DNA of 64,000 nt, taken from contig OX419760.1 in NCBI GenBank assembly GCA_948567375.1, positions 2,914,001-2,978,000 on the forward strand, written 5' to 3'. Positions 23,571-35,562 of the stretch are shown one piece after another. Origin of the DNA: Lunularia cruciata. Lineage: Eukaryota; Streptophyta; Marchantiopsida; Lunulariales; Lunulariaceae. The position numbers and the translations under genes were made by a program. Each line of letters starts with the position of its first letter. The first letter of the stretch is position 1. The notes under the pieces were generated by a model, which ran no database searches, was not told the DNA's origin, and worked only from the letters and a program-made list of their open reading frames with translations.

Positions 23571-25217
23571 TAGTGTTAGATTAGTGTACATTCTTTGATC
23601 TTTTCTAATAATTGTGCATAGACTCTATTAGTTGCTTGCAAGAACTCCCAACACATAATTTTAGATGTTGGAGTTCTTTGTACATATGTAATTTAGGAAG
23701 TAGATTGAAGGCTTTGGCTTGGTACAATTATTGGAAAAATAGCATTTAGTTGAGTTTTGGCCAAAGAACACTTCAGTGTAGTAACTTAGGAAGAACATTC
23801 ATTACTTCTAGCAAATGTTTTAGGGGAAGAACCAGCAATTGGCACTTGACAAAGTCTCATTAGGTAGTTAAGAGTAGAATAAGATAGAAATTACGATTGT
23901 AATTGGTGGAAATGGAGTAGTTAGGTTTGGTGGAGAACCCGCTTAGCCATCAGAGACCGTTTGGAGCAAAGTGGAGTAGTAGTAGGAAACTATACATAAA
24001 GCTTTGGCCTAACAATGAACAAGTCCACTTTACCATATAACTTTGTATCACACCAAAGTCCAATCTGATCAATTTGTATTCAGCTTGTGTCCGGCTTCAA
24101 ATGCTTGTTAATGTAGAGTTGTGAATCTTGATGGAGTATTGTAGTTGTTGAATCCAAGAGGAAGGGTTGGTAATTGGAACCTAAATATGAAGAGTGGCTT
24201 GATGATGGATGTGATCCATCCTAAGTGCCATCAATAACATGGAATCAAAACTCAAAGACATTCACTTGCTAATTAAGCCCCTTTGGTGGTGTGCCTTCAA
24301 GGAAGGGTAGAATATGCTATTGAGGTTGGTGGATTTGGGGTGAAGTGAACTTCAGAGAAAAGTGCACCATCACCTTTAGGGTAACTTTGGTTACATGTAG
24401 TTTTGAGAGTGATTTAGGATATTTTCAGGTTTTTCTAGAGCACTCCAATGGTTCCTCTACCCTCATACTAGGAGTGGTTTCTACCCAAGAGGTTAAACAA
24501 CAAACAATGAACAAATTGCAACTTGTGATACTTTCTCTTCACTTATAACCAATTTTGACTTGTACCCTTGTGTGATCTACTTTTTCTTACCATTTTACTA
24601 GTACTATGTCAACATTGGGTTATTATAGAAGGTCAAGAAATTTAAAGAGAATGGAGAGGGATAAAGCAAGAAGTGGTGAAGAGATCATAGGATTGAGCAT
24701 TTTTCCAACATAAGAAGAAGGGGTAGAAATCTGAACTAGCCATAGGTAGGAGAAAAGCACAACTTAGGCTATGGAAAATTGAGTACTGTAGGCATTTGAA
24801 GTAAACAGATGTGGGAAATTGAGCATTGAATGTATTGAGCTAGGAAGCACTAGTGTATACCATTCTATCAAAGCATCATGGTAGTTAATTGACTGAATAC
24901 CCTATGGGAGAATAGATACAAGGTAGAGGTCATCTTGGTGGGACGCCTTTCAGCTAAGTTGATAGTATTTCTAGAGAGGTAATCTCAAAGGAAGCACTCA
25001 AGATTGGTAGATTGAGCACCAAGCGCTCCAAACTCAAGTTGCATAGAATTCAAGTGGTAAGACAAGGTAGGGAGGGAATTGGAAGAGAATGAGGAACATG
25101 GGGGTCAAATTGCACAAAGGGGGCATGCAAAAATGTAGTCAATGTTGATCTAAATTACAAAAAGCTTGACAAGAAGAAGTTTAAAAGTAAAAAATTTCTA
25201 AAGTTGTTGTAGTATTG
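23571..25217. other. No recognisable gene
   Basis: AT-rich repeat-like sequence. One 67-codon frame at 24345-24548 has no motif. No LTR or terminal repeat could be paired. Confidence 0.4.
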
Positions 25218-25225
25218 ATTATAGA

Positions 25226-25245
25226 CAGGCCTCTTTATTTGTGGC
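25226..25245 (+). repeat. hAT left terminal inverted repeat
   Basis: Twenty bases starting CAGG, identical to the reverse complement of 27680-27699. The 8-bp target-site copy lies immediately to the left. Confidence 0.92.
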
Positions 25246-25339
25246 ATGGGCCCCAAATACCACAAATAAGCTAATTGCGGCCCCCAAGGAAAATTAAATG
25301 CGGTTAAATGTGGCAGTCATAGAAAACAACACATGTATT

Positions 25340-27486
25340 CATTTATTTCTTAATAAAACTTGATGGCTTGCAACTTCTTGAATTGTTTGAATGAGAATGC
25401 CTTCAAGCAAGAAGTCACTTAAAGAGGCTTGAGCATCATCTTTCTCCCACTTGACAATTAAGAAATCACCCTTGATAGTAGATGTGCCAAGAAATGTTGA
25501 TGTGCCAATAAATGTTGTTGAGCCCACCATAAAACTCACAAAGTTGTAGGAAGCAATCTTGGGCCAGCTTCCAACCGCCTTCAAAGGACATTCGATGATC
25601 ACACTTATCTAAGATAACCTTAAAACTGCTCTCATGATGGTTTGCTGCCTGAAGGCCATGGAACTCTTGCTCAATTTCATTGATCTCTGCTGATGATCAA
25701 CTATGTTGCAAGTGATGGATGTGGACCTTCACAATATTGGCAAATTCTTGACCTCAAAGTGTTACTAATTGATGTGGAAGTACAGAAGGCATCTCTTTGG
25801 CAGCATCATTTGATGAGTCACGCTTAGCAACAACAAAAATCACACTTGCAATCAGATTGATTGTGCAGTCAACAAGATCATGTAGAAGTGCCGCCATGTT
25901 TTCATTATCAGTCTCTTCCAACTTGTTGATCACAAACCCACCAAGGTCTTTGAGCATTGCCTTGACATGGAAAAGTAGCAATGAATATATACAATCATTG
26001 GAAACAATAGCAACTTCCAGATTGACCGCATCTGCCTCTACATCAGATAGCGGCCATGTCACATTGAATCAACATACACAAGTACCATGAAAAGTTTTCA
26101 ATGCTTCATGTTGTTGTGACACTAAGGTCTTTGAGGTTGCAAAACATTGCCATTGCCTCAGATGAGATTTTCTCAGTGAACATCATCACAATCCACCAAG
26201 ATGAATCAGGTGCCACAATACGCTTCTTTCCATCCAGATATCTCATAACCTCCATGCAATACTTCTTGAACCAAGACGCAAACTTGCTCATAAACTCCCA
26301 ATGAGTTTTAGCAACAGTTGGTGGCTCCAATTTCAACTCTCCAGTAAACTTTCTTTACCTGTGCAAATATGCAATCAACATTGTGAGCTTGTAATAGAAC
26401 TCCTCTCCCATCAAGGATGTGAAGAATCATTGAAGTTGAAGGTCAAGCTGGTGCAAAACACACCAAATATGATAAAACTAGGTAAAGTAGGCTACTCAAA
26501 GCGAGTCACCACACTTGGACACGCCACATCATCTTGCATTTTCCATGAATAGAAATTGAAACCATCATATTCTTCTATCCATGTATGATCACATTCAGAG
26601 CATGAAAAAATATATTCTTTGATGTGTGTTGAGTGAACATCGGGATCGCAAGCAAGTGCAGTTAAAAATATCACCCTTCCAATGCAATCTGATGCAAACA
26701 TCAAGGTATGAGGTGGTCATGTGAGTAGACATATCCATCGCAACAAAAAATGTCCACACCAATTTAAGCAAATCCCGCATTGATTGAAGATTTAAGGCAC
26801 ACATTTGGCATATGTCGCAACCTTTCCATTAGAGAGAGAGAGCCAAGAGACACTAAGCCAACTTGCTCTTTCATCATCCTCAAAATTTTTGCAGCCATTC
26901 AGAAGGACATTCCCAGGCTAAGATAATCAGAAATGAGGTAGAATTGAGCAGGATTCATCAGTCTAATCTGGTATCTCAATGCAGCGATATCAGCTCCATT
27001 ACCATCCATGGCTTCCAATTTGTGTAGGACATCTTCAAAGATATTGAGAGTATTGGTGTTGTTATCATCACCTTGCTCATAAAAAAATTCACCAATGATA
27101 ACATCAACAATATCCTTGTCCACAAAAAAATGAATAGGAGCATGTGAACCACCAAAGTGAGATTTGATGGTGTTGCGGAGAACAACATGAGCATTATTGT
27201 CAAATTTTTTTATCTTCTCGCAATTTTCAAGTTCCAAATAGTCCTTTTAGTGTTGGGGATGTTGGGTCTCCATGTGTCTAAATACATGTCTACACAAAAT
27301 GGTTTCTTGAAATACATGACATTGGTAGTTTGATTTCATTTTGTGCCAATATTTTCCTCACGGCCAAAGTGAATGCAGAACACGCAAGAGACTAACATCA
27401 CTACCTTTGTCTTAGCATCAAGCTTGCAGGTTTTGACACCAAATTGCAAACATTGTTCCTTCTTAAATGGAGTGGAGCATGACATT
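25340..27486 (-). pseudogene. hAT-family transposase, multiply frameshifted
   Basis: Reading leftwards from an ATG near 27486, the N-terminus has a BED-like zinc finger: VSCVFCIHFGREE, then a His-rich end (ETQHP) reached through a stop and shifts near 27300. Next come 27237-26899 (KFDNNAHVVLRNTIKSHFGG, LISDYLSLGMSF) and 26804-26595 (VCALNLQSMRDLLKLVWTFF, then DMSTHMTTSYLDV, a likely catalytic-Asp region). 26336-26106 has KFASWFKKYCMEVMRYLDGK and DSSWWIVMMFTEKISSEAM. 26062-25754 follows, and 25602-25339 ends with GDFLIVKWEKDDAQASLSDF and LLEGIL, matching the C-terminal hAT dimerisation region. From memory, this transposase type is common in oomycete genomes and also occurs in some plants. At least four breaks make it inactive. 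Confidence 0.75.
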
Positions 27487-27679
27487 ACAAGAGAATGATC
27501 AACAACCAAGTGTATTTCTAACTATTTTCAAGAAAGAAAATTCTAGAACGGGGTTTGGGATTTTGGGGTTGTGATCAAAACATATTATGGCTTGCTACTT
27601 TAATTTTCTATGCAAGATGTTCCACTTAAATGCTTCACCACACAAAATTTATATGCGGCTAAATGGGGCATTAAAAAAA

Positions 27680-27699
27680 GCCACAAATAAAGAGGCCTG
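27680..27699 (-). repeat. hAT right terminal inverted repeat
   Basis: Reverse complement of the left end with no mismatch over 20 bases. The second target-site copy follows at 27700-27707. Confidence 0.92.
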
Positions 27700-27707
27700 G
27701 TTATAGA

Positions 27708-28719
27708 GGAATAGTTACCCAAATTGATGATTTGAAGGAAGTAGAGTGTCTATGGACCAAAGTATTGAGAGATAGAGATACTACCTATGACAAATTGAGC
27801 TGAAAAAGAAGGAGATATCAAATAACTTGACCTCTAGAAGTTTTTGAATACCCTACTTCACAACACAATTATTTGCATAGTCATTCCATAAGGAGTTTGA
27901 GGTGGAGGTATTTCTTTTGGAAGGAGATGTAATTTTGATTAGAATTAAGAGTACCCATCAGCTTCAACCACCCCAAGCACCTTTGTATTTTGAAAATAAA
28001 AATATATAGCTTGTTATAATGTCAAGATAATGAGAAGTGATCAAAGGAAGTAGACCATTTCACTAAAAGGAATGGATTGTATTGCTATTTGAGTGAATTA
28101 AGAAGTGAGAAAGGACTCTTGATTAAGTGGACATTGGAGTGATTGTTGCAAGGAAGGGTTTTGGATATAATTGTTAGTAAATAAGTGAGGAGTCATTATA
28201 AAAGAACCAAGGCATTGGTTTCAAAAAGCATTGACCCATGGCAAGGTAGTAAACCGACAAGTCAAAATGATGAAGCCCCTTGTTACTCCTAAATTGGCAT
28301 TAAAGAGAGTAGTCCCTAGTGTATCCACTATAGTAGATGAACAAGAAGAGCTAAGGGACTTAAGAACCCTGGGGTGTGAATGATTGCTTGATGTTCCCTA
28401 GATTTTCCAAAAAACTTTCATGGTTATGGAGTAACTAATGAGATTCCCAAGTGGATGGATCTTTCAAAATGGAGAAATCTCCAAGGATGGGATCTCTAAT
28501 TCAATTTAGATACCTACTAGTTGAAAGATGGCAAGTGGTGGAGTGCCCAATAATTTGGGTAGAAAGAGAGGACTATGGAGCTTGATATTGACAATACCTT
28601 GCACTAGGAGCCGGGTCTTATGGAACCAACTTTGGGTAGCTCCCCGATCCATATTGTCACTACCAAAGGGAATCACATGAGAGTGATATCCCAAACCTCA
28701 TCCACCTTTGGGAGTGTTT
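27708..28719. other. No recognisable gene
   Basis: AT-rich old repeat sequence to the right of the hAT element, with short frames only and no paired repeat. Confidence 0.4.
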
Positions 28720-29560
28720 AGCAATTGCTTGATTAATTGCACACCTAGTACAAGAACATGACAATGGTGATCAATAAGGTATCCTTACTAGTTGGAGAGA
28801 GAGCCAAAGACAACCTCTCCTTACTTGAGTTAGTCTACATTGTAGCAAAGGCTATGATGCACAAGAAAGTAGTAGAGGAAGAGCTTGTAAAGGTCAAGAA
28901 GTACTAGGAATGCATCTAGTCAAAATTGAGAAGGCTCTAGAAGCAAAAGGAGCAATTAGCTCCCATGTGCAAGATGATGGGGGCTAAGGATTGATCCCAA
29001 ATTGATAGCCAAGGCCCAACACTATGATGAGAGGCAAGAGCATTGGACTTCAAGAGAAGTAGAAAGGCAAGAAATCTATAAATCTGCATGCATGAAAAGG
29101 ATTTGGTTCATCCAACATCAGTTAGAGGCAATACTCTCTCAAATAGAGACTCTAGTGAGGACCAATGCAAGGCAAACCATATCTAACAATCTAAGCCTAC
29201 TGAGCAGTAGCATACTCTAGAGTTCCATGTAGGAAGCTTACTTCATGCAAAGAAAGCAAAAATAGAGGCAATTATAGAAGGGCTAACTTCCCTCTTAGCA
29301 CCCTTGGTCAAGAGAGATCACATTGATATGGAAGAGAAATATTTGAGGGATGGAGATAACTTAGCACCAACTAGCTCAATACCCTCTTCAAAAGATATTA
29401 TTGTGGAGAGAGCCAAGTTAGTCCAATCAACCAAAGAGGAAGAAGAGAAAGTGGATGAGGTTGCAAACCTTATTGAAGCGGCTAGGAAATCCCTACTACT
29501 AATCCCAACCCCTCTAAGCTACCTTAGAGGAAGAAGTGCAAGATGCATAGATAAGTGATG
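28720..29560 (+). pseudogene. Coiled-coil protein remnant (copy 3)
   Basis: Plus-strand fragments contain helical, charged stretches: VGERAKDNLSLLELVYIVAKA near 28790, HKKVVEEELVKVKKY near 28865, REVERQEIYKSACMKRIWF at 29055-29110, and EEEEKVDEVANLIEAARKSLL at 29430-29500. Composition and setting resemble the remnants at 11.7 and 22.2 kb, but direct homology cannot be shown by eye. The function is unknown. Confidence 0.35.
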
Positions 29561-32189
29561 GTAGGTCAGCAAGCCATGGGCTAAATTTGGATGATGTAAT
29601 GAAGGCAACAACCGTAAAAGAAAAAACACCTTAATCAGTTAGTAGGAGGGGTCCAAGAAGTAGTGATTACCAAGTACAACCTATCCCAAGCTTGTATTTG
29701 TAATTGCACTTTTCTTAATCAACCACTATGTAATTAATGAACATAAAGGTATGTTGTAAATATGCAAGGAATATGCAATAAATATGCAAGATATGTGAGG
29801 ATACCACTCAAAGGAGCCAATTGTATATGTTGGCACCACAAGAGCTAGTTGATCACTTAGTATGAGTAATTGTACATCCTAGGACTTGATTCATTAAGTC
29901 TAGAGTAGTGGATTATTAACCAAAATTATCTGACCATCAGTAAGGGTAGGAATGTGTTTAGTGGTATAGTATGTCAAGGCTCTCAACTTGGTTTTTTATT
30001 TTCCTTATACAATTTTAAAAAGATGGGACCTTTGATTTGGACACTGATTGGATCTCCTTGTTCTAAGTGGCAAGAGTAAGCTCACTTGTTGGCTAGGTCA
30101 ACAAATCAACAATTAAAGATGGAGCATACTAGTAATCTAAGAAGGTACATAAGTTAGGAGGTAGTCCTAGCACCTTTTTGTTAGTATGTGGTTGGACATG
30201 AGCTAAGTAGAGGCCTGCCCATTTTCAGAACCTTTTTGAGGTAGTAGTTCATAGAACAACATAGCCAGGTAGAGGGTGAGCAACAACCTACTCCTAGTCA
30301 ATGTGAGGACCAAATGATATTTGGAGTTTTATAAGCATATCCATTGAATGATTATATTATAGCTTTAGTGCACATTACATTTGCTTTATTTTCTCTTCTC
30401 TTGTGACTTGCTATTTGTTGCATGGATGGAGTTGAGTGCAAGAACTTGTTTTGCCTAGTAGGTATATGGTCTATAAGTTGCAATTGATCTCAAACCAATT
30501 GCTTTATTGTCCAACAATTGTTGAATGCTAATGGAACAAGTTCTTTACAAGGTTCTCATTGTGATCAATTTGCAAGTTCATGATCCATTGAACTCTCCAA
30601 GAAACACTCTAGGATGGATCAAAGTTTGCTCACTTTTGGATCACACTAAGTCACCAACTTGACTTGGATCCAACACCAAGAGCACCAGAATGCACCTTGA
30701 AGTATCCATCAGGCTGCCAAATGGGATAATAGGCATTGAGTAATCCTATGTCAAGCATTTTGCCATCCAAGAGTCCTCCACATCAACTGATAGTGTTTGA
30801 TTTATCTTTCAGCACTCAATCCAAAAACTGATTGACCTTACTACCTATAGTTACTCCTTGGGTAAGGATAGGATTTCTTTGTAGTTAGCAACAAGGTGCA
30901 GATAAAAATATTAAGAGTTGAGTAGTGTGGGATAAGTAGGATAAAAAATTGGTTCAACCTAACCTTGGTTTACCATGATTGAGTAAGCCTTAGCTTTGGG
31001 AAAAATCCAAAGAGAGTAGCAGACATGAAAGTTCCAAAGCCATCTCATGGGTAGGATTTGGGATCTGGATCAAGGAGGCACCAAAGTTCCATGGCAAGGA
31101 TGGTGTGCTCTGGATTTAATGATTGGATCCGCTCCCAAATTGAAAGTCATCTTAATATTGTAGTCTTAGAACTAAAAATGGGAATGGGAGTTGAGTAAAA
31201 GTTGGTCAATGTTTTGGCCAAGATCTCCAAGTGAGGTGTGTATTGGGTGGATGGGATGATGAGTGTGACTAAGACCGGGTCATTCCTTACTCTTGGGATT
31301 ATCATGAGTTCTATCTTTGAACCAAGGAGAAAAAACTTTTTATCAATATTTGCTAAATGATCCAAGCTTGTTAGTGAAGATCATAAGTATAAAGGCAAGA
31401 AGACTAGAGAAGAGATATGTCCACTGATTTAGTTCAAGGAGAGGAACATGGTTGCCACTAGCCATGTAGGTAGAGGACAAGAAGACCTCACATTGGTAGT
31501 TGTTAAAATCTAGCTTTTGGCTCTAGGTAGTCAACAAATCACTTCACTTTTGTCAAGACACAGATAGTTGATTGCAAGTGATAAACCCCATTAAACCTTG
31601 GTGAGCAAGGCTCTCAAAGCCACCCCATAAAACCAAGGAAATTCTAGATTTGGGATAATTCATACCATAACTTGTGTGTGTATTGTTGTAGCAAAAACCT
31701 TTGGGAAGGGAGTTTGAGAGAAGATCTAGTGATACTTATGCATAGTCTAGGAGTAGTTTGGAACTCACACTTGTATGCCTTAACTTGATCCTATTTTGGG
31801 GATTGTGTGCATATAGTGATTTGATGTAGGGGACTGGTCTCAAGCCACTTCAAGCCTATCTAGTCTCCTTTGAGCACAATAATGGTTAATCAAAGTCTCC
31901 TTGTAGTTATAGACCTTTCAAGAATTACCTTGCGTGGAAGGACATTTTCTCTTTGAGTATTGGGTGGTGGTGGCCACTTCAACCCCAACCTGATCTAAGA
32001 TACATGGTGTGTAAAGGAGGCTGTTTGCTACAGCAAGGCATAGATCCATCATTTCTTTATGTTGACCATTAGATTGAGCTTCAAAATTAAAATTTTCAAG
32101 GAAATGACTTATGTATGCATGTTATCCTACCTTGAGCAATTTTTTGAGGTAGTTGAGGATACTTCCAATAACCTAACCTCCACATAGAG
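29561..32189. other. No recognisable gene
   Basis: Long AT-rich stretch without a supported gene. The only frame above 70 codons (31147-31365, minus) has no motif. It lies upstream of the truncated family-M pol and may include its degraded 5' part, but no gag zinc knuckle or methyltransferase motif is seen. Confidence 0.4.
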
Positions 32190-34560
32190 TTTGGAAGATC
32201 TTAGAAGTTAAACAAGTTGTTTTGCCTCCAATATGAAGGTTTTAGGTGCTGCAAAAGGACTTAGTATTTAGATTGAATTGGCTATTGATACATCATTTTT
32301 TTTATCCCTATAGATATAATGATATGGGGAGAACCTTGATTTAGAACTAGAGTAGAGACCTTTTATTGACTATTTGGTGGAGGTTTCACATGGAGGGTAT
32401 GCTTTAGCTACAATGATGCTAGCTAAGAAGGATGTGCATGGCAAAAGCATGGATGAGCAGCTATGTGGAGATTACTATCCAATCAATTGACATACTAAGG
32501 TTGATTGGTATGTTATGTCTACATTGGAGGAGATCTTTGGTGTAATTGAGCATGCAAGGTCTTCAATACATTGGATCTTAAGTAAGATTTTCCTGATCAT
32601 CAATTGCTGATCACGAAGAAATTCAAGTCAGAGGCTATTGATCTTCCCAATAAGGATGTATGTACTAGTGGTTGTTCTTAACATTTAGGTTAAAGAATGG
32701 TCTTAATGAGATCCAAAGAGTCATGGATAGGATTCTATTAGGATTGGATTTTTCTTTGTGTTATATTAATGACATTTTGGTTTATAGTGCTATTGTGGAG
32801 GAGTGTAAGAGGCATTTGTGGAGGTGTTTGAGAGATTGAGATCTCATGGACTCAAATTATATCATAGGAAGTAGAGATTCATCCAAGAGCAAGTTAAGTA
32901 TTTGGCTCACAATATCTACCCAAGTGGAATTGGTGTTCAGTAGACCAAGATGGAATATATTGCATGTATTTTTAGCCTACATATATGAGTAGAGTGTGAG
33001 AATTACTTGGGTTGGTACAATTCTATCATTGATATGTTAGATGATTTAATTTAATTTCCAAGGCCTTGATAAAGCTAACAAAGCTTTCATAGAAGTGGTG
33101 TTGGGAAGATGAGCACGAGAGAGATTTAGAGCTCAAGGAGAGGTTGATATTTGCCTCTATTCTTAGAAGATAGATCAAAGGACCCCCATTCCAAGTTCAT
33201 ATTGATTGGAGTACATTGGGACTTGAAGTAGTGATCACCTAGCAAGATGATGAGGAGAAGGAGTTTGTGGTGGCATATGCTAGTTGCTATAACAATTCAG
33301 TGGAGGCAAAGTATAATTCATATCAAGGAGAATGCTTAGTAGTAGTGTGGGCATTAGTACATTTCCAATTTTATTTATTTTCTAATCCCTTCATTCTCAT
33401 CATTGATCATCAACCATTGAAGCGGTTGATAGATTCAAACAAGATTTTAAGGAAGCTTGCATGATGGGCTTTGATATTTTAGGAGTATGATTTCATGGTT
33501 GTTCATAGACTTGGAGTGGTGAACCATGATATAGATGGGTTGAGTAAAAACCAATGTACTAGTCAACATGATTAGATTAGAGCACATTGGCATGGTGAGA
33601 TGGATCATGAGATAATGCTAGGTTGGTATACATCTAGCCTTTTGTGTATAATGATTGAGGCTTTGGTGGTTTCTCCCTCAATATAGACAAGAAGAGTTGT
33701 TAAGGTCTTAGATCCGAAGAGTGTAGATATTGGTATAGGTCAACAAGATATTCATGATGATCTCTTAGTGATAGACTATCTTTGCATTGGTGTTTTGGGT
33801 GGCACAATTTGTGCCAATGAGAAAGACCACATCCTTTAGCAAGCCATGCAATTTAGATTGGAGTCCAAACATCTATCTTGGGTTTGAGAGGATGATAAAG
33901 CATGCATAGTACCCCTTCCATCTTAAAGACCATAGTTGGTATAACATGCTCATAAGTAGCTAGGAAATTTTGGAGGAAAGTGGACATATAGCTTACTTTA
34001 GAGTCATTATTGGTGGTATGATATGTAGACTAATATATATCAATTTGTTGCCAGATGTATGGTTTGTGACCAAGTTAGAGCATCATTCAATGTTCTTATG
34101 CCATAATTACATGCACTACCTATCATGGGGTTGGATTATTGCTAGAGTTTGGACTAGAGTTTGGACTTTGTTGGACCTTTATTATTGATGGTGAGACATC
34201 ATTGGTATGTTTTTTTATGGTGGAATACTTCTCCTAGTGGATTGAATTGGTGGTACTTCTTGACAAATCCAATGAAGAGATGGCTCATTCATTATTTGAT
34301 GGGGTTCTTAGTTGTTTTGGTGCACCAATTGAGGTCTTGATTGATCAAGGTAGAGAGTTATTGGAAGAGTTTCAGGTCTTATACGATAAGGCCTTGATTG
34401 ATCATCATATTGCCTCCTAAGATCACCTTAAGACAAATGATTTAGTAAAGAGAGTGGTTTAGATGGTGAAGAAAGGATTGCATAAGTATGGTTTGCAAAG
34501 AGGCTACTAAGGAGATTAGAATTTCCAATTACTTTGGTTGGCTATGGGCTATTAGTTTAG
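32190..34560 (+). pseudogene. Family-M gypsy pol, copy 1 (RT, RNase H, integrase)
   Basis: This aligns throughout with the pol at 43.74-46.74 kb, starting at 'acaagttgttttgcct', so the 5' end is truncated near 32190. The RT active site is CYINDILVYS (32759-32790), in which the first Asp of YIDD is Asn. The connection segment and RNase H follow at 33180-33550 (VAYASCYNNSVEAKYNSY, GECLVVVWALVHFQFYLF, IDHQPLKRLID). The integrase zinc-binding and core regions lie at 33940-34500 (WWYDM-like region, GAPIEVLIDQGREL with the second Asp, then DHLKTNDLVK replacing the usual DHPxTDGLAE). Many stops. It reads into a well-conserved C-terminal part and then an LTR. Confidence 0.8.
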
Positions 34561-35110
34561 TTGGCAAGCCTTCTTAGTATCCTTTTCTCCTTATTTCTTA
34601 CTCTATAGATAAGATCTAGATTTATCTGTAGCCATTCACTATGATGCAATAGTAGTTTTGGACTTGGATGATCTGGATGTATAGGTGAGTGCATGTTCTC
34701 AATGTGCAAAGATCTTTTGGAGAATGATGCCAATGGTCTTTGAGAACTTAGCAAATGCTTAGCATATGGATACCTTATGTTACACCACTATTCAAAAGAG
34801 AGGTTACATACCTTTGATCCATCAGTTCCATCCATGTGATTATATATATTTATAGTAGACACAAACAACTATTGATGTGACTACAACCCATATTATCTTA
34901 AGAACGTGTGAAGTCTTGCCTTCCAAAGTGCTTATGTTAGAAGGATGTGATGATATTGTTTGGAAGGATCATGTATGCAATTATGCACCATGCCACCTCC
35001 CAAATATTGATGGCATGATAGACCCAAACTTGGCATTTTGTATGTGCATGCTTGTAATGTATGTTATGTGGCTTTTTGGTTGGAGTTTCTACTATGTTGG
35101 TGTGTGATAA
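34561..35110 (+). pseudogene. Family-M integrase C-terminal part with possible PHD-finger remnant
   Basis: The frame continues the copy-1 integrase: FSPYFLLYR near 34580, VVLDLDDLDV at 34652-34680, MPMVFENLANA near 34728, then 34877-35107 with THIILRTCEVLPSKVLMLEG and DIVWKDHVCNYAPCHLPNIDG ending in DPNLAF. I recognise this C-terminal module from a gypsy family in which it is followed by a PHD-type zinc finger. Here the last ~60 bp give only a degraded match with a shift (M-L-C, G, C spacing near 35055-35105). Copy 2 has lost this whole segment. Confidence 0.5.
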
Positions 35111-35123
35111 TTGTTTGAGAAGA

Positions 35124-35562
35124 TGTCACACCATTTGTAGTGTCGTATCTAGATTGCTCAAACACTAGAGTTCTAGTGATAGTAGTTAGCGGCATTTTGG
35201 CAGTTACTCATAGACTACTTTCCGACAGTCATATTTTGTGTTTAGGGTACTGACTTCATGGCGGTGCCCACCATTACTTGCACCATCCGCACCATTGGGT
35301 GTGCAATCAATGGGACCGTTGGGATGAGACCTAGGTCAAAATCAAGAGTATACCCTAGAAGTGCAGCTCCAGAGAGCTCATTTGTTTGATGTTGAGCTTT
35401 TGAGTTCCTGGCTAGAGTGGAAACAAAGCCGGTGAGCATCACTTGGATTCTCTTAGCTAGAGTGGGTGTGACTTGATTGTAATCAGTGCCCTATTGTTGG
35501 CAAAATCAGATCAAGTATTGATCCAAGTTCAGTTGATTTGAGTTGTAAATAATCTTATTACA
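35124..35562 (+). repeat. LTR of family M
   Basis: A 439-bp sequence starts TGTCACACCATTTG and ends TTATTACA, with purine-rich TTTGAGAAGA directly upstream as a polypurine-tract candidate. It aligns with 46830-47261, sharing 'gtcgtatctagattgctc' and 'gatcagatcaagtattgatc'. It is downstream of pol copy 1 and upstream of the gag of copy 2, so it serves as the 3' LTR of one and the 5' LTR position of the other. No convincing primer site follows it (ttagagaagtgagtcaagg). Confidence 0.75.

Larger units (their letters stand above)
25226..27699 (-). mobile_element. hAT-type DNA transposon with perfect TIRs
   Basis: The 2474-bp element is bounded by 20-bp perfectly complementary inverted repeats, CAGGCCTCTTTATTTGTGGC at 25226-25245 and its reverse complement at 27680-27699. 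Eight-base flanks attataga (25218-25225) and gttataga (27700-27707) match at 7 of 8 positions, as expected of a hAT target duplication. The interior encodes a decayed minus-strand transposase. The element lies in old repeat sequence between coiled-coil remnants. The intact ends but broken gene suggest it could have moved only by trans-mobilisation, if at all. Confidence 0.9.
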
